Positions 44,757 through 56,100 of a stretch of DNA of 64,000 nucleotides are shown here, piece by piece. Position 1 is the first letter of the stretch; each line of letters begins with the position of its first letter. The position numbers and the translations under genes are program-made. Source of the DNA: Adiantum capillus-veneris (Eukaryota; Streptophyta; Polypodiopsida; Polypodiales; Pteridaceae); assembly GCA_014529385.2 (NCBI GenBank), contig CM043953.1:115540049-115604048 (forward strand), read 5' to 3'. The notes under the pieces are model-generated. The model was not told the DNA's origin. It ran no database searches and saw nothing but the letters and a program-made list of their open reading frames with translations.

Positions 44757-46960
44757 GATCATCTCACACACATTCCCCTCAGCTACTACATTCGTAAGCG
44801 CAAGAGACAAGCAATGTCTATGCTATCTTCAAATGGTGGAGCTCGAAAGAAACGTATACAACAAACTAGGTAAGGGTACAAATGCCAACTTTTGCTTTTA
44901 CACTTTTTTTGTAGGTTGTTATAATTTTGTTTCCATATGCAAAATTTGGCTCGACAAATTATGGGAATCGATTTTGATATTGATACAACAGGACGTACTT
45001 TACTACAACATATCATCAAACTAAAGGAGTTGGTGGAGCTATTGGACGATCCATCCAATGTTGGCATTGCCAAAATTCTGCATCAAAAATATTTCAATGA
45101 GTTAAAGAGCATTGTGTCACCTCAGGAGATGATGGAGGTGTGTGACAGTGCAGGAATAAGTTTCAAAGCTTATGAAGCTTTGTATAAAATTGTCACAATA
45201 GGACACAGAGCAAAAGGTCTTTTTAGGTTGCTACCAACACCTTAGAGTGTTAGCATTGCCAAACAATGCACCAATAATGATTTTGTAAGATTGTTAGGTG
45301 GATTTCAATGTGTCAAGGATGTCATGACATTAGAAGAAGGAAATCCTTTCGCTACAACAAATTCAACAGTGTGTATGTTGACTTGTTTGAAGCTCCAAGA
45401 GTCAACGGTCAGATTTTACGAGTTGACACAGGAAGAGTGTGGTGGCAAAGTAATATTTGTTATGAGACTAGATGAGTGTCAGATTGTTAAAGGTCAACGG
45501 CTCAAAAGGGTAAGCGTTACAATGATGAACATGGCCTTAGTAGGTGTCGATGTTGAGTTAAATGCCAATGAGAAGGGAAACACGTGTTTAGGTGTTCAAT
45601 CAAAGAAGAATATCTGGTGGTTGGCAGATTTTCATCTCCCGCAAAAAACATATGAGTCCTTGAAGTGGTATTTCAATCATACACCAATTGTTGACATCAT
45701 TTGGCAACAACAGGAAGGACAAAGATTGTAGGTTTCAGACTTGGGTTTGTTCCAAGTTGAGTGGCATTTGGTAGGAGATTTGAAAACTCTTAAGTGCATG
45801 TTAGGTTGCAAGCATGGTGCAATGACACTCTTTCCATGCATTTATTGCTGCCATAGTAAGGTGTCCATGGGAACCAAGAGCAAGGGCTAAAAGTTAGCAA
45901 ATCAAAGAGCGGTAAGGGAAAAGGGGGAAAAGTTACAGCCAACTATGTGAAAGGTGTGTCCAATACACAAACAATGAGTAAGTCACTACAACAGTGGTTC
46001 CAAGGTCTTCTCAGTTGTGATCAAAGTGTACCTCCTAATTGAGACATGGATGATCCCAATTGGGACTCCTATTTTACCAATTCCACTTATTAATGTGCAT
46101 GTTTGCACCCTTCATGCTCGTCTGCGAATTCTTGACAAGTTACTAATGTTACATATCAATTATGCTTGCAACATGGAGCCTGTGCAAAGAAGAGAGGAGT
46201 GTATAAAGGAACTTGAGTCTATTCTATCAAGTGTTGGTCTACATGGTGGTGCAGTTGAGCTATCCAAGGACAAGAAGACATCTGACAGTACACAAGATCG
46301 CCCCAATAAAATATGTATGAGTGGTAGCAAAACTAGGCATTTTTTATCAAATTATTTGGCTTCTCAAAGTCCCACTGAGTTTCAATTGTGGAAAAAAGTG
46401 CGTGACATTACCACATACAAAGGGAACAAAGCTGCTCTTGGAATTAAGCGTGCTCATGTGTGGCAATCTATCGATGATATTTTTTGTCTGCTTGAAAAAG
46501 CAAAGCTGACTACTACTGATGAGATATCCGCTTTGAAGTTTGTGATCAACAGTTTCACATTGAAAATGGTCAATGCTTGGGGAGAGACACACACAATACA
46601 TTACATGGTGAGTTTCATTTGGTCTCTACAATCAGCGTTACAATATCATTGAACTAAAACTTGTATTTTTCAGCATATTCTTTTTGCACATAGTGTATTT
46701 TTTCTCGACACTTTTGGCTCATTGGGCATCTGGAGAAGGAATTGAGCGCTCACACTATCAAGCAAAAGCGGTGTATTTTAAGAATACACGTCATGGAGGT
46801 GGAAAAAAAAAGCAATGCGTTACATGAAATGTTCAATTGGTTTTACAGAGTTTTGGCAAGGAGACAGAGAAAAAAGACAAGAGTACAAAGGAATTTGAAA
46901 TGCAGAATAGAAAAGTGATTAACATGAGGCGATTGAATTCATACCATGCTTCAATAGCAA
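44757..46960 (+). pseudogene. Decayed DDE-transposase-like gene of element E
   Basis: Open stretches 44937-45245, 45291-45731 and 46017-46652, with more coding-like sequence to about 46960. Seen: a basic segment (RKRKRQAMSM), a helical part with ISFKAYEALYKIV, a beta-like stretch VIFVMRLDECQIVKGQR, then HLVGDLKTLKCMLGCKHGAM followed by CIYCC, then INVHVCTLHARLRILDKLL, and finally GEGIERSHYQAKAVYF with HTRHGG-like NTRHGG. D (LDEC), D (GDLK) and E (GEGIE) are plausible catalytic residues, and the CxxC after the second D recalls several large eukaryotic DNA transposase groups. I cannot name the superfamily. An 'actag|gtaagg' donor near 44873 suggests introns. Several stops break it. Confidence 0.5.
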
Positions 46961-47279
46961 AAGATCGCTTCCGTTAATGGTTGGCAACAAGGCAAAGAGA
47001 TGGCAGACATTGGGTGCAAAATAAATAAATTTTGATCACAAAAAAAATTTGTTGTAACCTCGCATTTTGATGTTAATCAATTGTTGACGCTTAGTTTTTG
47101 ACCCGTGTGTGAATTCTCTTTCAATTATGAGTTTTTTTAAAAAAAATATTCATTTTTTAAGTTTTTAATTTTGTTAAAATTTTTGAGCCTATTTAAGTCA
47201 AACTCACTTTTTAAAGTTCATTTCTCATTCGCACGTTCTAGAAGATCCACTCAAGCCAAAACAAGCACATACTCATATC

Positions 47280-48620
47280 TTGCTCAACATGGAACCTACT
47301 CAAGAAGAAATCAGTATGCACGTCGATGACACCACCGCCACTCACACCACAACAGATTCATCACCCGCACTTGATACACAATCTCCAGCTTCAAATCCAA
47401 TGTCACAACCATCTCCAAATGCCACACAACCTCCTCAACCATCTCATGCACAAGAAGAAACCATTACCACATCCCAACCCCAACCCGCACTACATACAAA
47501 ACCCACATCTTCAATCCAACACCACAACCCCATCCAAATATTGAGCAACCTCCCCAATCATCTCCTTCACACGAGGAAACCATTGCCACATTAAATCCTG
47601 CATCGTAGTCGCATGACGTAACCCAACACCACAACCTGTCTCACAGAGCCCCTCTAACATCCAAACCCTTCTATTCCAAATGATCAAACAACGATGCGCC
47701 AAATTTTTGGGGATCTTCCGCCATTACAACAAGATCACCGCACAGCTTTGTCGGATCCTCCACCAATCTCTGAGATCAACCCTGAACCACTACAAAATGA
47801 GCAATTTCCACCTGTTGTTCCAACGCATGTTGCTCAAGCAACCTTGAAAACTACACTGCAAAAAGTGCGTTAGTGCGCAAAAAGAAAAACACCAAAGCAT
47901 GAGAAACGGGATGCCAAGAGACGAAAGAAGAGGGAGGCACGTGAGGAAAAAGAAAGAGCTGCCAACGAAGCTGAAAGCAGAGAAAATGAAGAAGCAAGAA
48001 TACGAGAGGTGGAAGAATGGAAGAGAGCCGAGGCTTAAAGAACCCGTTTGGAAAATCTTCAAGCACGGGTCAAAGCAGAGAAAAGAGCAGCTGAACAGAG
48101 AGCCAGAGCAACACAACAGGCACAGGCTGGCAGCTCTCGACCACCCAAAGGTCCTCAAAGAGCCAAAAAATGTCCAAAGAGAAAGAAAGACAATCTCACA
48201 GCAACTGAAGAGCAGCAGGCTCAAGCAGATAGGAGAGAAAAGTATAAAAATGACCCTCCTCAATGGGCCATACAAGCAGCTCCTCCTCCACCACCCGTGG
48301 CACAAAATAAAAAAAGATGGAAGCTAGGAACGGTGGCCTTGAGGAAAATTAGAAAATATAAAAAATATGCCAATCCAATCATACCAAAAGCGGCCTTTTC
48401 TTGTGTTGTTAGAGAAATTATGGAAGAGTGTAGTGACTCTGTCACTCGTATCCAAGGCAAAGCACTCTTGGCACTACAGGACGCCGTCAAAGATATTTTG
48501 GTGCAATTGTTCAAAGACGGCATTTCTTGTATGGTGCATGCCAATCAAGTCACCCTAAAAGTTACGGATTTAGCATTAGCAATAAGATTGAGAGGTGAAG
48601 CCTGCTTATATAAGAATTAG
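47280..48620 (+). pseudogene. Histone H3-like (CENH3-like) ORF with long N-terminal tail
   Basis: The last 100 residues are a histone H3 fold: GTVALRKIRKYKK (alpha-N; H3 has GTVALREIRKYQK), IIPKAAFSCVVREI, KALLALQDAVKDILVQLF, CMVHANQVTL and AIRLRGEA. IP..AF before VREI, ALLALQ, LFKDG and VTL are closer to plant CENH3 than to canonical H3, and loop 1 is one residue longer than in H3; RLRGE is H3-like. Ahead of it, in the same frame back to 47280, lie a Pro/Gln/Thr-rich tract and a long Lys/Arg/Glu-rich coiled-coil-like tail (KRRKKREAREEKERAANEAE), far longer than a normal H3 tail. The tail frame has five in-frame stops; the fold and 100 codons before it are open (48039-48620) but contain no ATG before the fold. 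So this is a decayed copy, or introns and a different start exist. Confidence 0.75.
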
Positions 48621-48879
48621 TTCATCCCATGTAACCTTTTTTATCAGATTTGTGGCTCTACTGAGAGTTTGTAATCTTTTGAATCAATATCAATGATCAA
48701 ATTTTGCATCATTTGGTGTCTTGAGTAATTTTATACTGTGTCTTGAGAATTTCAATAATTTTATAAGTTGTTATTTAGTTAAAGTTCATTTCAATAGATT
48801 GCTCAATTGTGTTTTTTTTTTTTTGAAACCTGCCCAAAATGTCTTCCAAAGCTTGCAGATCTGTGCCAAATCACTCTAA

Positions 48880-49035
48880 AGGTGATGTACAAGGATAAAG
48901 GCAAAAAAAAAAAAGCTATGTGCGCCACGACGCGCACAGGGTAGTTTTGACCTAGTCAAAATATCCCTGTGCACGTTGTGGCGCACAGGGCTTTTTTTTT
49001 TTTAATTTCTCTTTTAACCTTGTACATCATTAAAT
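48880..49035. repeat. Long hairpin of about 155 bp in element E
   Basis: Inverted halves: GGTGATGTACAAGG, an A run, then GTGCGCCACGACGCGCACAGGG, a GTTTTGACC/TAGTCAAAAT centre near 48956, the same G/C-rich word reversed, a T run and CCTTGTACATCATT. Near-perfect pairing over more than 60 bp per arm. It fits a small foldback element (MITE-like) or a structured site between the H3-like ORF and gene Y. Confidence 0.85.
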
Positions 49036-49234
49036 TGTAGTTCTAGTGCTTAAACAAACTTAAAATTAAATAAAAATTGAAAAATTTGTGTAAACATTGC
49101 CATTAGAATACACCAAATGCAATCGAACAATTCAAAAAACAAAACTTTTTTTATTACAAGAGATATTACATCTTGGTTTATGCATCTCTTGACAAATTAC
49201 ATCGGTAGGAATTGGAGGAGGGGCTGAATCAACA

Positions 49235-50674
49235 TCAAATGTCTTTACGATTTGTTTGGTTTGTCACTCCTTGACCTAAGCTTAAAGCATAGTGGGAGAG
49301 GATCGATCCAGAGTGCTTGCCTGTAAATGCATACAAAGCAGCCTCTCGATCGACCAATATACATTTATGGGCGTTTAGAGTGAGAGAGTCTTCAGCAAGG
49401 ATGGCACTCAAAGCTTTGCACTTGAGCATCTCCGTTGTACCATGCTTGGAGAAGTTCGTGTGTACAAATCTAAGAATTGAGGGTCCCAAGTGGCTCAGGT
49501 AGTGCCACAAAGAGCTATCTCTGCCCGTAAGGTTGCTGAGATAACCACCAATTTGCATTGTAAACTTATCAACATGATATGCAGTCTGCAAAACAATTTA
49601 TAAATTTTAACTCTTGTTGTAATAAATCGCACACAAGCAATCAAGTTATAATAAGTTTACCTCTGTCTCTTCATCCATCTCTTCAAGTGTTTTCTTTGTA
49701 AGGTTGATGCTAGAGCGATCATCTTTTCCCATAGAGATCAAAGGTTTGTGAAGTTGAAAAGCACTTTCAAGAACGCTTTCGTAGAAAGAGGCACACAATT
49801 TGAGCTCTACCAGGGTAGAAGCGACGGTATGCACCAATGTTTGTTCATTCTTAGTGGGAAAGAATGAGAGGCTGTCTAAAATACTTTGATCTTCAAAAAT
49901 TTCAAATTCTGTCTTCTCTTGTTTTCCACCAGGATCCTTCATCCCTGCATAGATAGCTAGCACTGAGAGAGACTCATCTTCTCTAAGTCCCAATGTTTTG
50001 GCAATATCATCAAGAAATAGGAAGTGATGACCATCGACCACCATTGCATTTAGAGAAAGAATTTGGAGCTCCAGAACTTCTTCCAACACGTCATCTCCCT
50101 CAATCATTCTATCATCCTTCTCAGTTGAACGGGGCTCTTGTAAGAGGAAAAGTGCCATTGATGCCTCCACCTGCTCATCCACCTCTTTGATAACTTCCTT
50201 TGACTCCTCAACAAGAGTCACCATTGGTTTCTTAGTGGCTTTGTCTTTTGATTTCCCCTTGTCAGTACCTTCAAGCACAAGTCTAACCAAAACCATGTCC
50301 CATGAGATGAATTGAGTGCCGATACACCCCATGCCCAGGTCCATGAGGTCTTCTTCATTCTCTGTCCTGTAATCCCGATCAGTGAGCCCTTTAATGAATC
50401 TCAACAATCGATAGAAAAAGTTTTTGTCGGTGGCGTAGAGGTGCTTGAGGAAATCCACTAGCACACATGCCATGTCAGATCCCTCAAAGACTATGGCATA
50501 TTCTTTGATGTGTTGTGCCATGTAGTCAAGGAAACTCTGGAATGCCTCCCCATGAAGGTTGGATGTGGCTTGTATGTCGATGAAGCCTTCAAAGACACTA
50601 ATTAGATCATGTGCTTGATCTGCAAGTCCTATCTTTTCCAATTGTGAGAGAAGTGCGTCACAAGATGTGGCCAT
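49235..50674 (-). CDS. Gene Y, right copy: intact two-exon gene of unknown function (454 aa)
   Basis: Exon 1 is 50674-49661 (338 codons, starts MATSCDALLSQLEKIGLADQ in a CCATGG context) and exon 2 is 49585-49235 (116 codons and stop). The 75-bp intron 49660-49586 begins GTAAAC, ends TTTTGCAG and is phase 0. The ATG at 50674 is chosen over the upstream one at 50728 because the left copy also starts MATSCDA. The protein looks helical and acidic: LDYMAQHIKEYAIVFEGSD, DLGMGCIGTQFISWDMVLV, a Lys/Glu-rich middle, LNAMVVDGHHFLFLDDIAK, and exon 2 with LTLNAHKCILVDREAALYAF. No family recognised. The left copy is decayed; that this one stays open over two exons suggests selection or a younger copy. Confidence 0.65.
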
Positions 50675-51012
50675 GGGTTTTTTGCAAAGAAAATGGATAG
50701 AGAGCTGACAGAGAGAGCTTGAGAGCAAAGAGTCTGAGTTTTGTGAATGTTATGAAAGCTTTTAAAAACTTATAAATTCACTTATATACCCAAAGTCACT
50801 TTTTTAAAAAAATTAAAATATTAATAAAAATAACTAAAAACTATACTTTTACTTAATAAATGCGACAAAGCATCAAAAGAAACCATTGTGGAAAGCACTT
50901 GCATTCCAACTCACTGAAATTGCATTTCACTCATAACGTTGGACATAAGATTTTACACAGAGATAAAATTCAAAACACCAGAATCATTAATAAGAGCAAA
51001 ATCTTTTATCAG

Positions 51013-52200
51013 CTACAAGGTTTTACAGAAATACATCGCGGAAATGGCAATGTTCTCACATAAGAAGCTCTTCTCTTTTCTAGAACGTATAACTTTTTGG
51101 TTGATTACAGAGAGATATGGCTCTAACAAGGAATATCTAAGATTAAGATGCTTGCGAAGATGACTGAGATGCCAGTTGTTATTCACTAAGATATCATGCA
51201 CTGTATCATCATGGAGAAATATTTGCAGATCAATGGATTCTTTAACAGCAACGCTTGAGTCTAGTGCTTCCCATCCTCCCATCGTCAACTTCTATCTTTT
51301 GTATGGAAAGGCCATTGACAAGCTTTGCTTTGCGATATGGTATCTGAAGACCACATTCTCCGCAATTATAGAGCACTTGATTATATCTCCTTGATGGTTG
51401 ACCACTTTCGTTTGCAAGAAAGCCATATATTGCACCTCCTCCTTTGCAGGTCCACATTGTTGGTGTCTTGTGAACACTCTGCAAACAAATAATATATACA
51501 AACATATGAAGTGACATAAACCACGTCAAAGTTGCTTTATGAGAACCATAGGTGCACTTCATTGCTGCATGCACATCCATCTCAATTCTCCTTTTGGTTG
51601 CTGCTATTAAGGCACCATGTGGCTTAGCCCATTCGAAACTCTGCAAAGTTGGCAAGTTAACCGGAGAAAAATTGCCATACCCATTTCTCTTAGGTGTGAT
51701 GTAATTATGGTTGTAAAAAAATATTTTGTGAAGCAAGCTCAGAGGATGAACAACCAACATAGAGAAACTTGCCAAGCTCAACATGAATGACCTCAAAAGT
51801 TCATGTGAAGGACTCTATTGGCTCCCACTCTACAAAATTGGATGGAAAAACATTTGTAAACATTACACAATCAAAGAAATCTTAAAACAACAAAGCAACT
51901 TACACAACAAAAATATAATCAAGAAAATCTAAGACTTTGATAGTGGTGTGAACTTACAATTTGCTGGAAACCTTAGTGGAGTCAACGTTGTCGTTAACTT
52001 CAATTGTGAAGCAACATACACATGTTGAACCTTTGTAAGCCGCTTACCACTTTGGAGTTGTTTAAACTCCATTATTCTTCCCTTTCAATGGTGTGACCCG
52101 AGAAGCCATGTGTCTCCTAGAGACCTTGTGTGCACCTCTTGAACTAGGTTGCATAGTCACCCACATTGTTTGAACTCCGTCGTCACCCAGCATCCACTAT
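51013..52200 (-). CDS. Gene X, right copy (unknown, spliced, possibly broken)
   Basis: Conserved pieces shared with the left arm: MQPSSRGAHKVSRRHMAS (about 52155), SGKRLTKVQHVYVASQLKL, then after an apparent intron IHVELGKFLYVG-like sequence (about 51780), NGYGNFSPVNL, and TKVVNHQGDIIKCSIIAENVVF to NLRYSLLEPYLSVINQKVIRSRKEK before the stop at 51013. The right copy has an extra piece, ALIAATKRRIEMDVHAAMKC, and an apparent GT-AG intron near 51480-51540 ending TTTGTTTGCAG. Exon borders are uncertain and frame changes between pieces may be introns or damage. No family recognised. It runs head to tail with gene Y, about 340 bp upstream of it. Confidence 0.35.
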
Positions 52201-52359
52201 CATCTTGAACATTGTTGCATGACATGGAGTCAATAGCACTCCTAGGTTGTCGAGAACCTGATGATGACATGGAAGATAATGGCACAGCTTGCACACAACA
52301 CTTATTGTTAATCGATGCACACCAATGGAAAATATTGGCACAACTAACACACAACACTT

Positions 52360-52778
52360 ACTACTATGATATAAAACTTGCAGGTTGGGAAAAGCTTGAG
52401 CGGGATACTCAAGATTTAAAGAGAAAGAAAAATGGTAGATTTAAACAAAAGATATGCTGCAAACTCAGGTATAGATAGCAATGTGTAAGAAGCTTACAGA
52501 GCAATGGAAATATTTACCTTGAGGAGCAAGTGCAAGCTTGAGGGGTAATTTGCAAGCTTGAGGAGCAAGCTGCAATCTTGAGAAGAATGCAGCAACCTTG
52601 AGAAGAATGTTACAAGCTTGAGGAGGGAAAAGAGATTCAAAACTCTGCTGCAAAGGGTTTTGGGAGGGAAAAGTGAGAGAGGAGAAGTGAGAGATGGTAT
52701 TGATAAAGAAGAGAGAGAAGAAGAGAGAGGAGAAATGAGAGATGGTACAGTAGAGAGAGGAGAAGTGATAGATGGTAC

Positions 52779-52817
<39 letters not shown>

Positions 52818-53109
52818 TTCAGCACATTTTTGAAGAGACCTCATATTAAGAGAGTGGGAAAAACAAATTGACAGCCTCTAGAGAGAGAAAAGATTGGTTT
52901 TTATCCCAATATTTTAAAAAAAGGCTCTATTTTTATCATTTATAAGAGTTTTTCTTTTTATATTTTATGAAAGAGTACAAGTTTGACCAAACCTTCCACA
53001 CCCACCATTTTTGTCCACATGGCATCCACCCATTAGCCCAACCCCTAATTCCATTTTTAATTCCATGGCAAATAAAGAGGCCCTCCTACACCCCATTCCC
53101 TTCCTAATG
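52360..53109. other. Short GCTTGAGGAGCAA repeats, GA microsatellite and AT-rich DNA
   Basis: About six worn units of GCAAGCTTGAGGAGCAA lie at 52530-52625, then a GA-rich tract ending in (GA)n at about 52781-52813, then AT-rich sequence. No gene; open frames here are repeat translations. Confidence 0.6.
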
Positions 53110-56100
53110 CCATAGGTAGTTCTTTTTGTCTAGATTGAACAAATAATGGATGTCCCATGCACAAAAGGCCTTGCTATCTAGTCTAGACTGAACAAGTGGT
53201 GGATCTCCCATGCACCCAAGGTTTGTCTTTCTTGTCTAGCTTGGAGAAATGGTGGATGTTCCATGCACAAACAACCTTACTATATAGTCTAGACCAGACA
53301 AGTGGTGGATATCTCATGCACCAAAGGCCTTGCTATCTACACTAGATTGAGCAAGTGGTGGATCTCTCATGCATCAAAGGCCTTTCTTTCTTGTTTAGAC
53401 AGGTATGTGGTAGATCTCACATGCACCAAAGGTAGTTATTCTTGTTTAAATAAGACAAGTGGTGGATCTTCAATGTACCAAAGTCCTTTCTTTGTTTTCA
53501 AGATTGGACAAGTGGTGGATCTCCCTTGCACAAAAGGTCTTTGTTTCTTGTTTAGATTGGGCAAGTGGTGGATCTCCCACACATTAAACATAGTTATTTC
53601 TTGTTTAAATCAGACAATTGGTGGATGTCCCATGCAGCAAAGGCCTTGCTATCTAGTCTAGTTTAATGGATCACTCTTGCACCAAAGGTAGCTCTTTCTT
53701 GTGTAGATTGGACAAACTGTGGATTTTGCATGCATTGAAGGCCTTGCTATCTAGTTTACATTGGAAAGGTGGTGGATTCTCCATGCACCAAAGGCCTTTC
53801 TTTTCTAGTATAGATTGAAAATTGGTGGATCTCCCATGGAGCAAAGGAAATTATTTTTTGTCTAGATTGGACAAAAAAAAGGCCTTGATGCCTAGTCTTG
53901 ATTGAACAAGTTGAAGATCTCCCATGCATAAAAAATAATTCTTTCTTGTCTAGATTAGACAAGTAGTGGATCTCCCATGCACCAAAGGCTTTTCTATCTA
54001 GTTTACATTTGAAAAGTGGTGGATTTGGCATGCACCAAAGGCTTTTCTTTCTTATTTAGATTAGACAAGTGGTGGATCGCCGATGCACAGAAGCCTTTCT
54101 CCCATGCACCAAATGCATTTCTTTCTTATTTAGATTGGACAAGGGGTGGATCTCTCATCCACCAAAAGCCTTTCTTTTTGGTCTAGATTGGCCAAGTGAT
54201 GGGATCTCTCGTGCACCAAATCCCTTTCTTTCTTGTCTAGATTGGACAAGTGGTGGATCTCCCTATGTAGTCTAGATTGGATAGGTGGTTGATCTCCCAT
54301 GCACCAAATTCCTTTATTTTTTGTCTAGATTGGCCATGTGGTAGATCTCCCATGCACCAAATGGCTTTCTTTCTTTTCTGAATTGGACAAGTGGTGGATC
54401 TCCCATGCACCAAAGGCCTTGCTCTCTAGTCTGGATTGGACAAGTGGTGGATCTCTCATGCACCAAAGGCCTTTCTTTCTTGTTTAGATTGGACATGTGG
54501 TTGATCTCCCATGCACCAAAGGTAGTTCTTTCTTGTCTAGATTGAACAAGTGATGAATCTCCTATGCACCAAAAGCCTTGGTATAATGTCTAGATTGGGC
54601 AAGTTGTGGATCTCCCATGCATCAAAGACCTTTACTTTCTTGTCTAAATTGGGCATGTGGTGGATCTTCCATGCACCAAAGGTAGTTCTTTCTTGTTTAG
54701 ATTGGACAAGTGGTGGATCTTCCATGCAAAAAAATGCCTTTCTTTGTTGTCTAGATTGAACAAGTGGTGGATCTTCCATGCATCAAAGGAAATGCCATCT
54801 AGTCTAGATTGGACAAGTGGTGCATCTCCCATGCACCAAAGGCCTTTCTTTGATGTTTAGATTGAACAAGTGGTGGATCTTCCATGCAACAAAGGAAATG
54901 CCATCTAGTCTAGATTGGACAAGTGGAAAATCTCCCATGAACAAAAGGCCTTCCTATGTAGTCTAGATTGGACATGTAGTAGATCTCCCATGCACCAAAT
55001 GCCTTTTGTTATTGTTTAGATTGGGCATGTGGTGGATTTCCCATGTACCAAAGGACTTTCTATCTAGTTTAGATTGGACAACTGATGGATCTCTCATGCA
55101 CCAAGGGTATTTTCTTCTTGTCTAGATTGGACAAGTGGTTGATCTCTCCCACATTAAAGATAGTTCTTTCTTGTTTAAATTAGACAATTAGTGGATCTCC
55201 CATGCACCAAAAACCTTGCTACCTAGCCTAGATTGTACAAGCGGTGGATTTCCCATGTACCAAAGGTATCTCTTTCCCATCTACATTGGGAAAGTGGTGG
55301 ATCGCCCATGTACCAAAGGTAGCTCTTTCCTATCTAAATTGGGAAAATTGTGGATCTCGCGTGCATCAAAGGCCTTGCTATCTAGTTTACATTGGAAATC
55401 AAGTGGAGTCTTCATGCACAAAAAGCCTTTCTTTTTAATATAGATTGACAAGTGGTGGATTTCCCATGCAACAAAGGAAATTATTTTTGGTCCAAATTGG
55501 ACAAAACAAAGGCCTTGTGTACTTAGTCTTGATTGAACAAGTTGAGAATTTCCCATGAATCAAAGAAAGTTATTTTGTATAGATTAGACAAGTAGTGGAT
55601 CTCCCATGCACCAAAGGCTTTCCTATCTATTCTAAATTTGATAAGTGGTGGATTTCTCATGCACCAAAGGCATTTCTTTCTTGTTTAGCTTGTCCAAGTG
55701 GTGGATCTCTCATGCATAGAAGGCTTTCCTCGATGAACCAAACACATTTCTTTCTTGAATAGTTTGGACAAGTGGTGGATCTCCCATGCACCAAAGGACT
55801 TTCTTTCTTGTTTTAAGTAGACAAGTGGTGGATCTCCCATGAACAAATGGCCTTCCTATGTAGTCTAGATTGGATAATCTATTGATCTTCAATGCACCAA
55901 AGGCCTTTCTTTCTTGTCTAGATTGCCCAAACGGTGGATCACCCGTGCACCAAAGGACTTCATTTCTTTTTTAGATTGGATAAGTGGTGGATATCCCATG
56001 CACCAAAGGCCTTGCTCTCTACTCTAGATTGGACAAGTGGTGGATCTCTCATGCACCAAAGTTAGTTCTTTCTTTTCTATATTGGACAAGTGGTGGATCT

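Larger units (their letters stand above)
42018..52359. mobile_element. Element E: unclassified 10.3-kb unit with long inverted arms, DDE-like gene and histone H3-like ORF
   Basis: The left arm (42018-44710) and right arm (52359-about 49260, reversed) align along almost their whole length at roughly 80-85% by eye. Both tips begin AAGTGTTGTGTGT and both repeat that word once more within the first 110 bp. Each arm carries two inward-pointing genes. Between the arms are a decayed transposase-like gene and a histone H3-like ORF, both on the plus strand. No capsid-, envelope- or LTR-type part was seen. No clear target duplication is visible beside the tips (GGCAAAG on the left, ACTACTA on the right), so it may instead be two copies of one element lying head to head, the right one cut short. 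Confidence 0.6.
49235..52359 (-). repeat. Right inverted arm of element E
   Basis: Reverse-oriented partner of 42018-44710, outer tip at 52359. Similarity ends near 49320 at GKHSG; the last 85 bases of gene Y exon 2 are not matched in the left arm. Confidence 0.8.

Noticed and set aside
46321-46601. Overlapping ORFs on both strands in the transposase-like gene
   Set aside because: Only the 46017-46652 plus frame carries the CTLHARLRI block and links to the upstream and downstream motifs; the others are shadows.
47790-48305. 171-codon minus-strand ORF rich in Cys, Phe and Ser
   Set aside because: It is the antisense shadow of the Lys/Glu-rich tail of the histone-like ORF.
42018-52359. Element E as a Polinton-like or viral element
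   Set aside because: No capsid, polymerase B, packaging ATPase or retroviral-type integrase was seen; the gene set does not fit.
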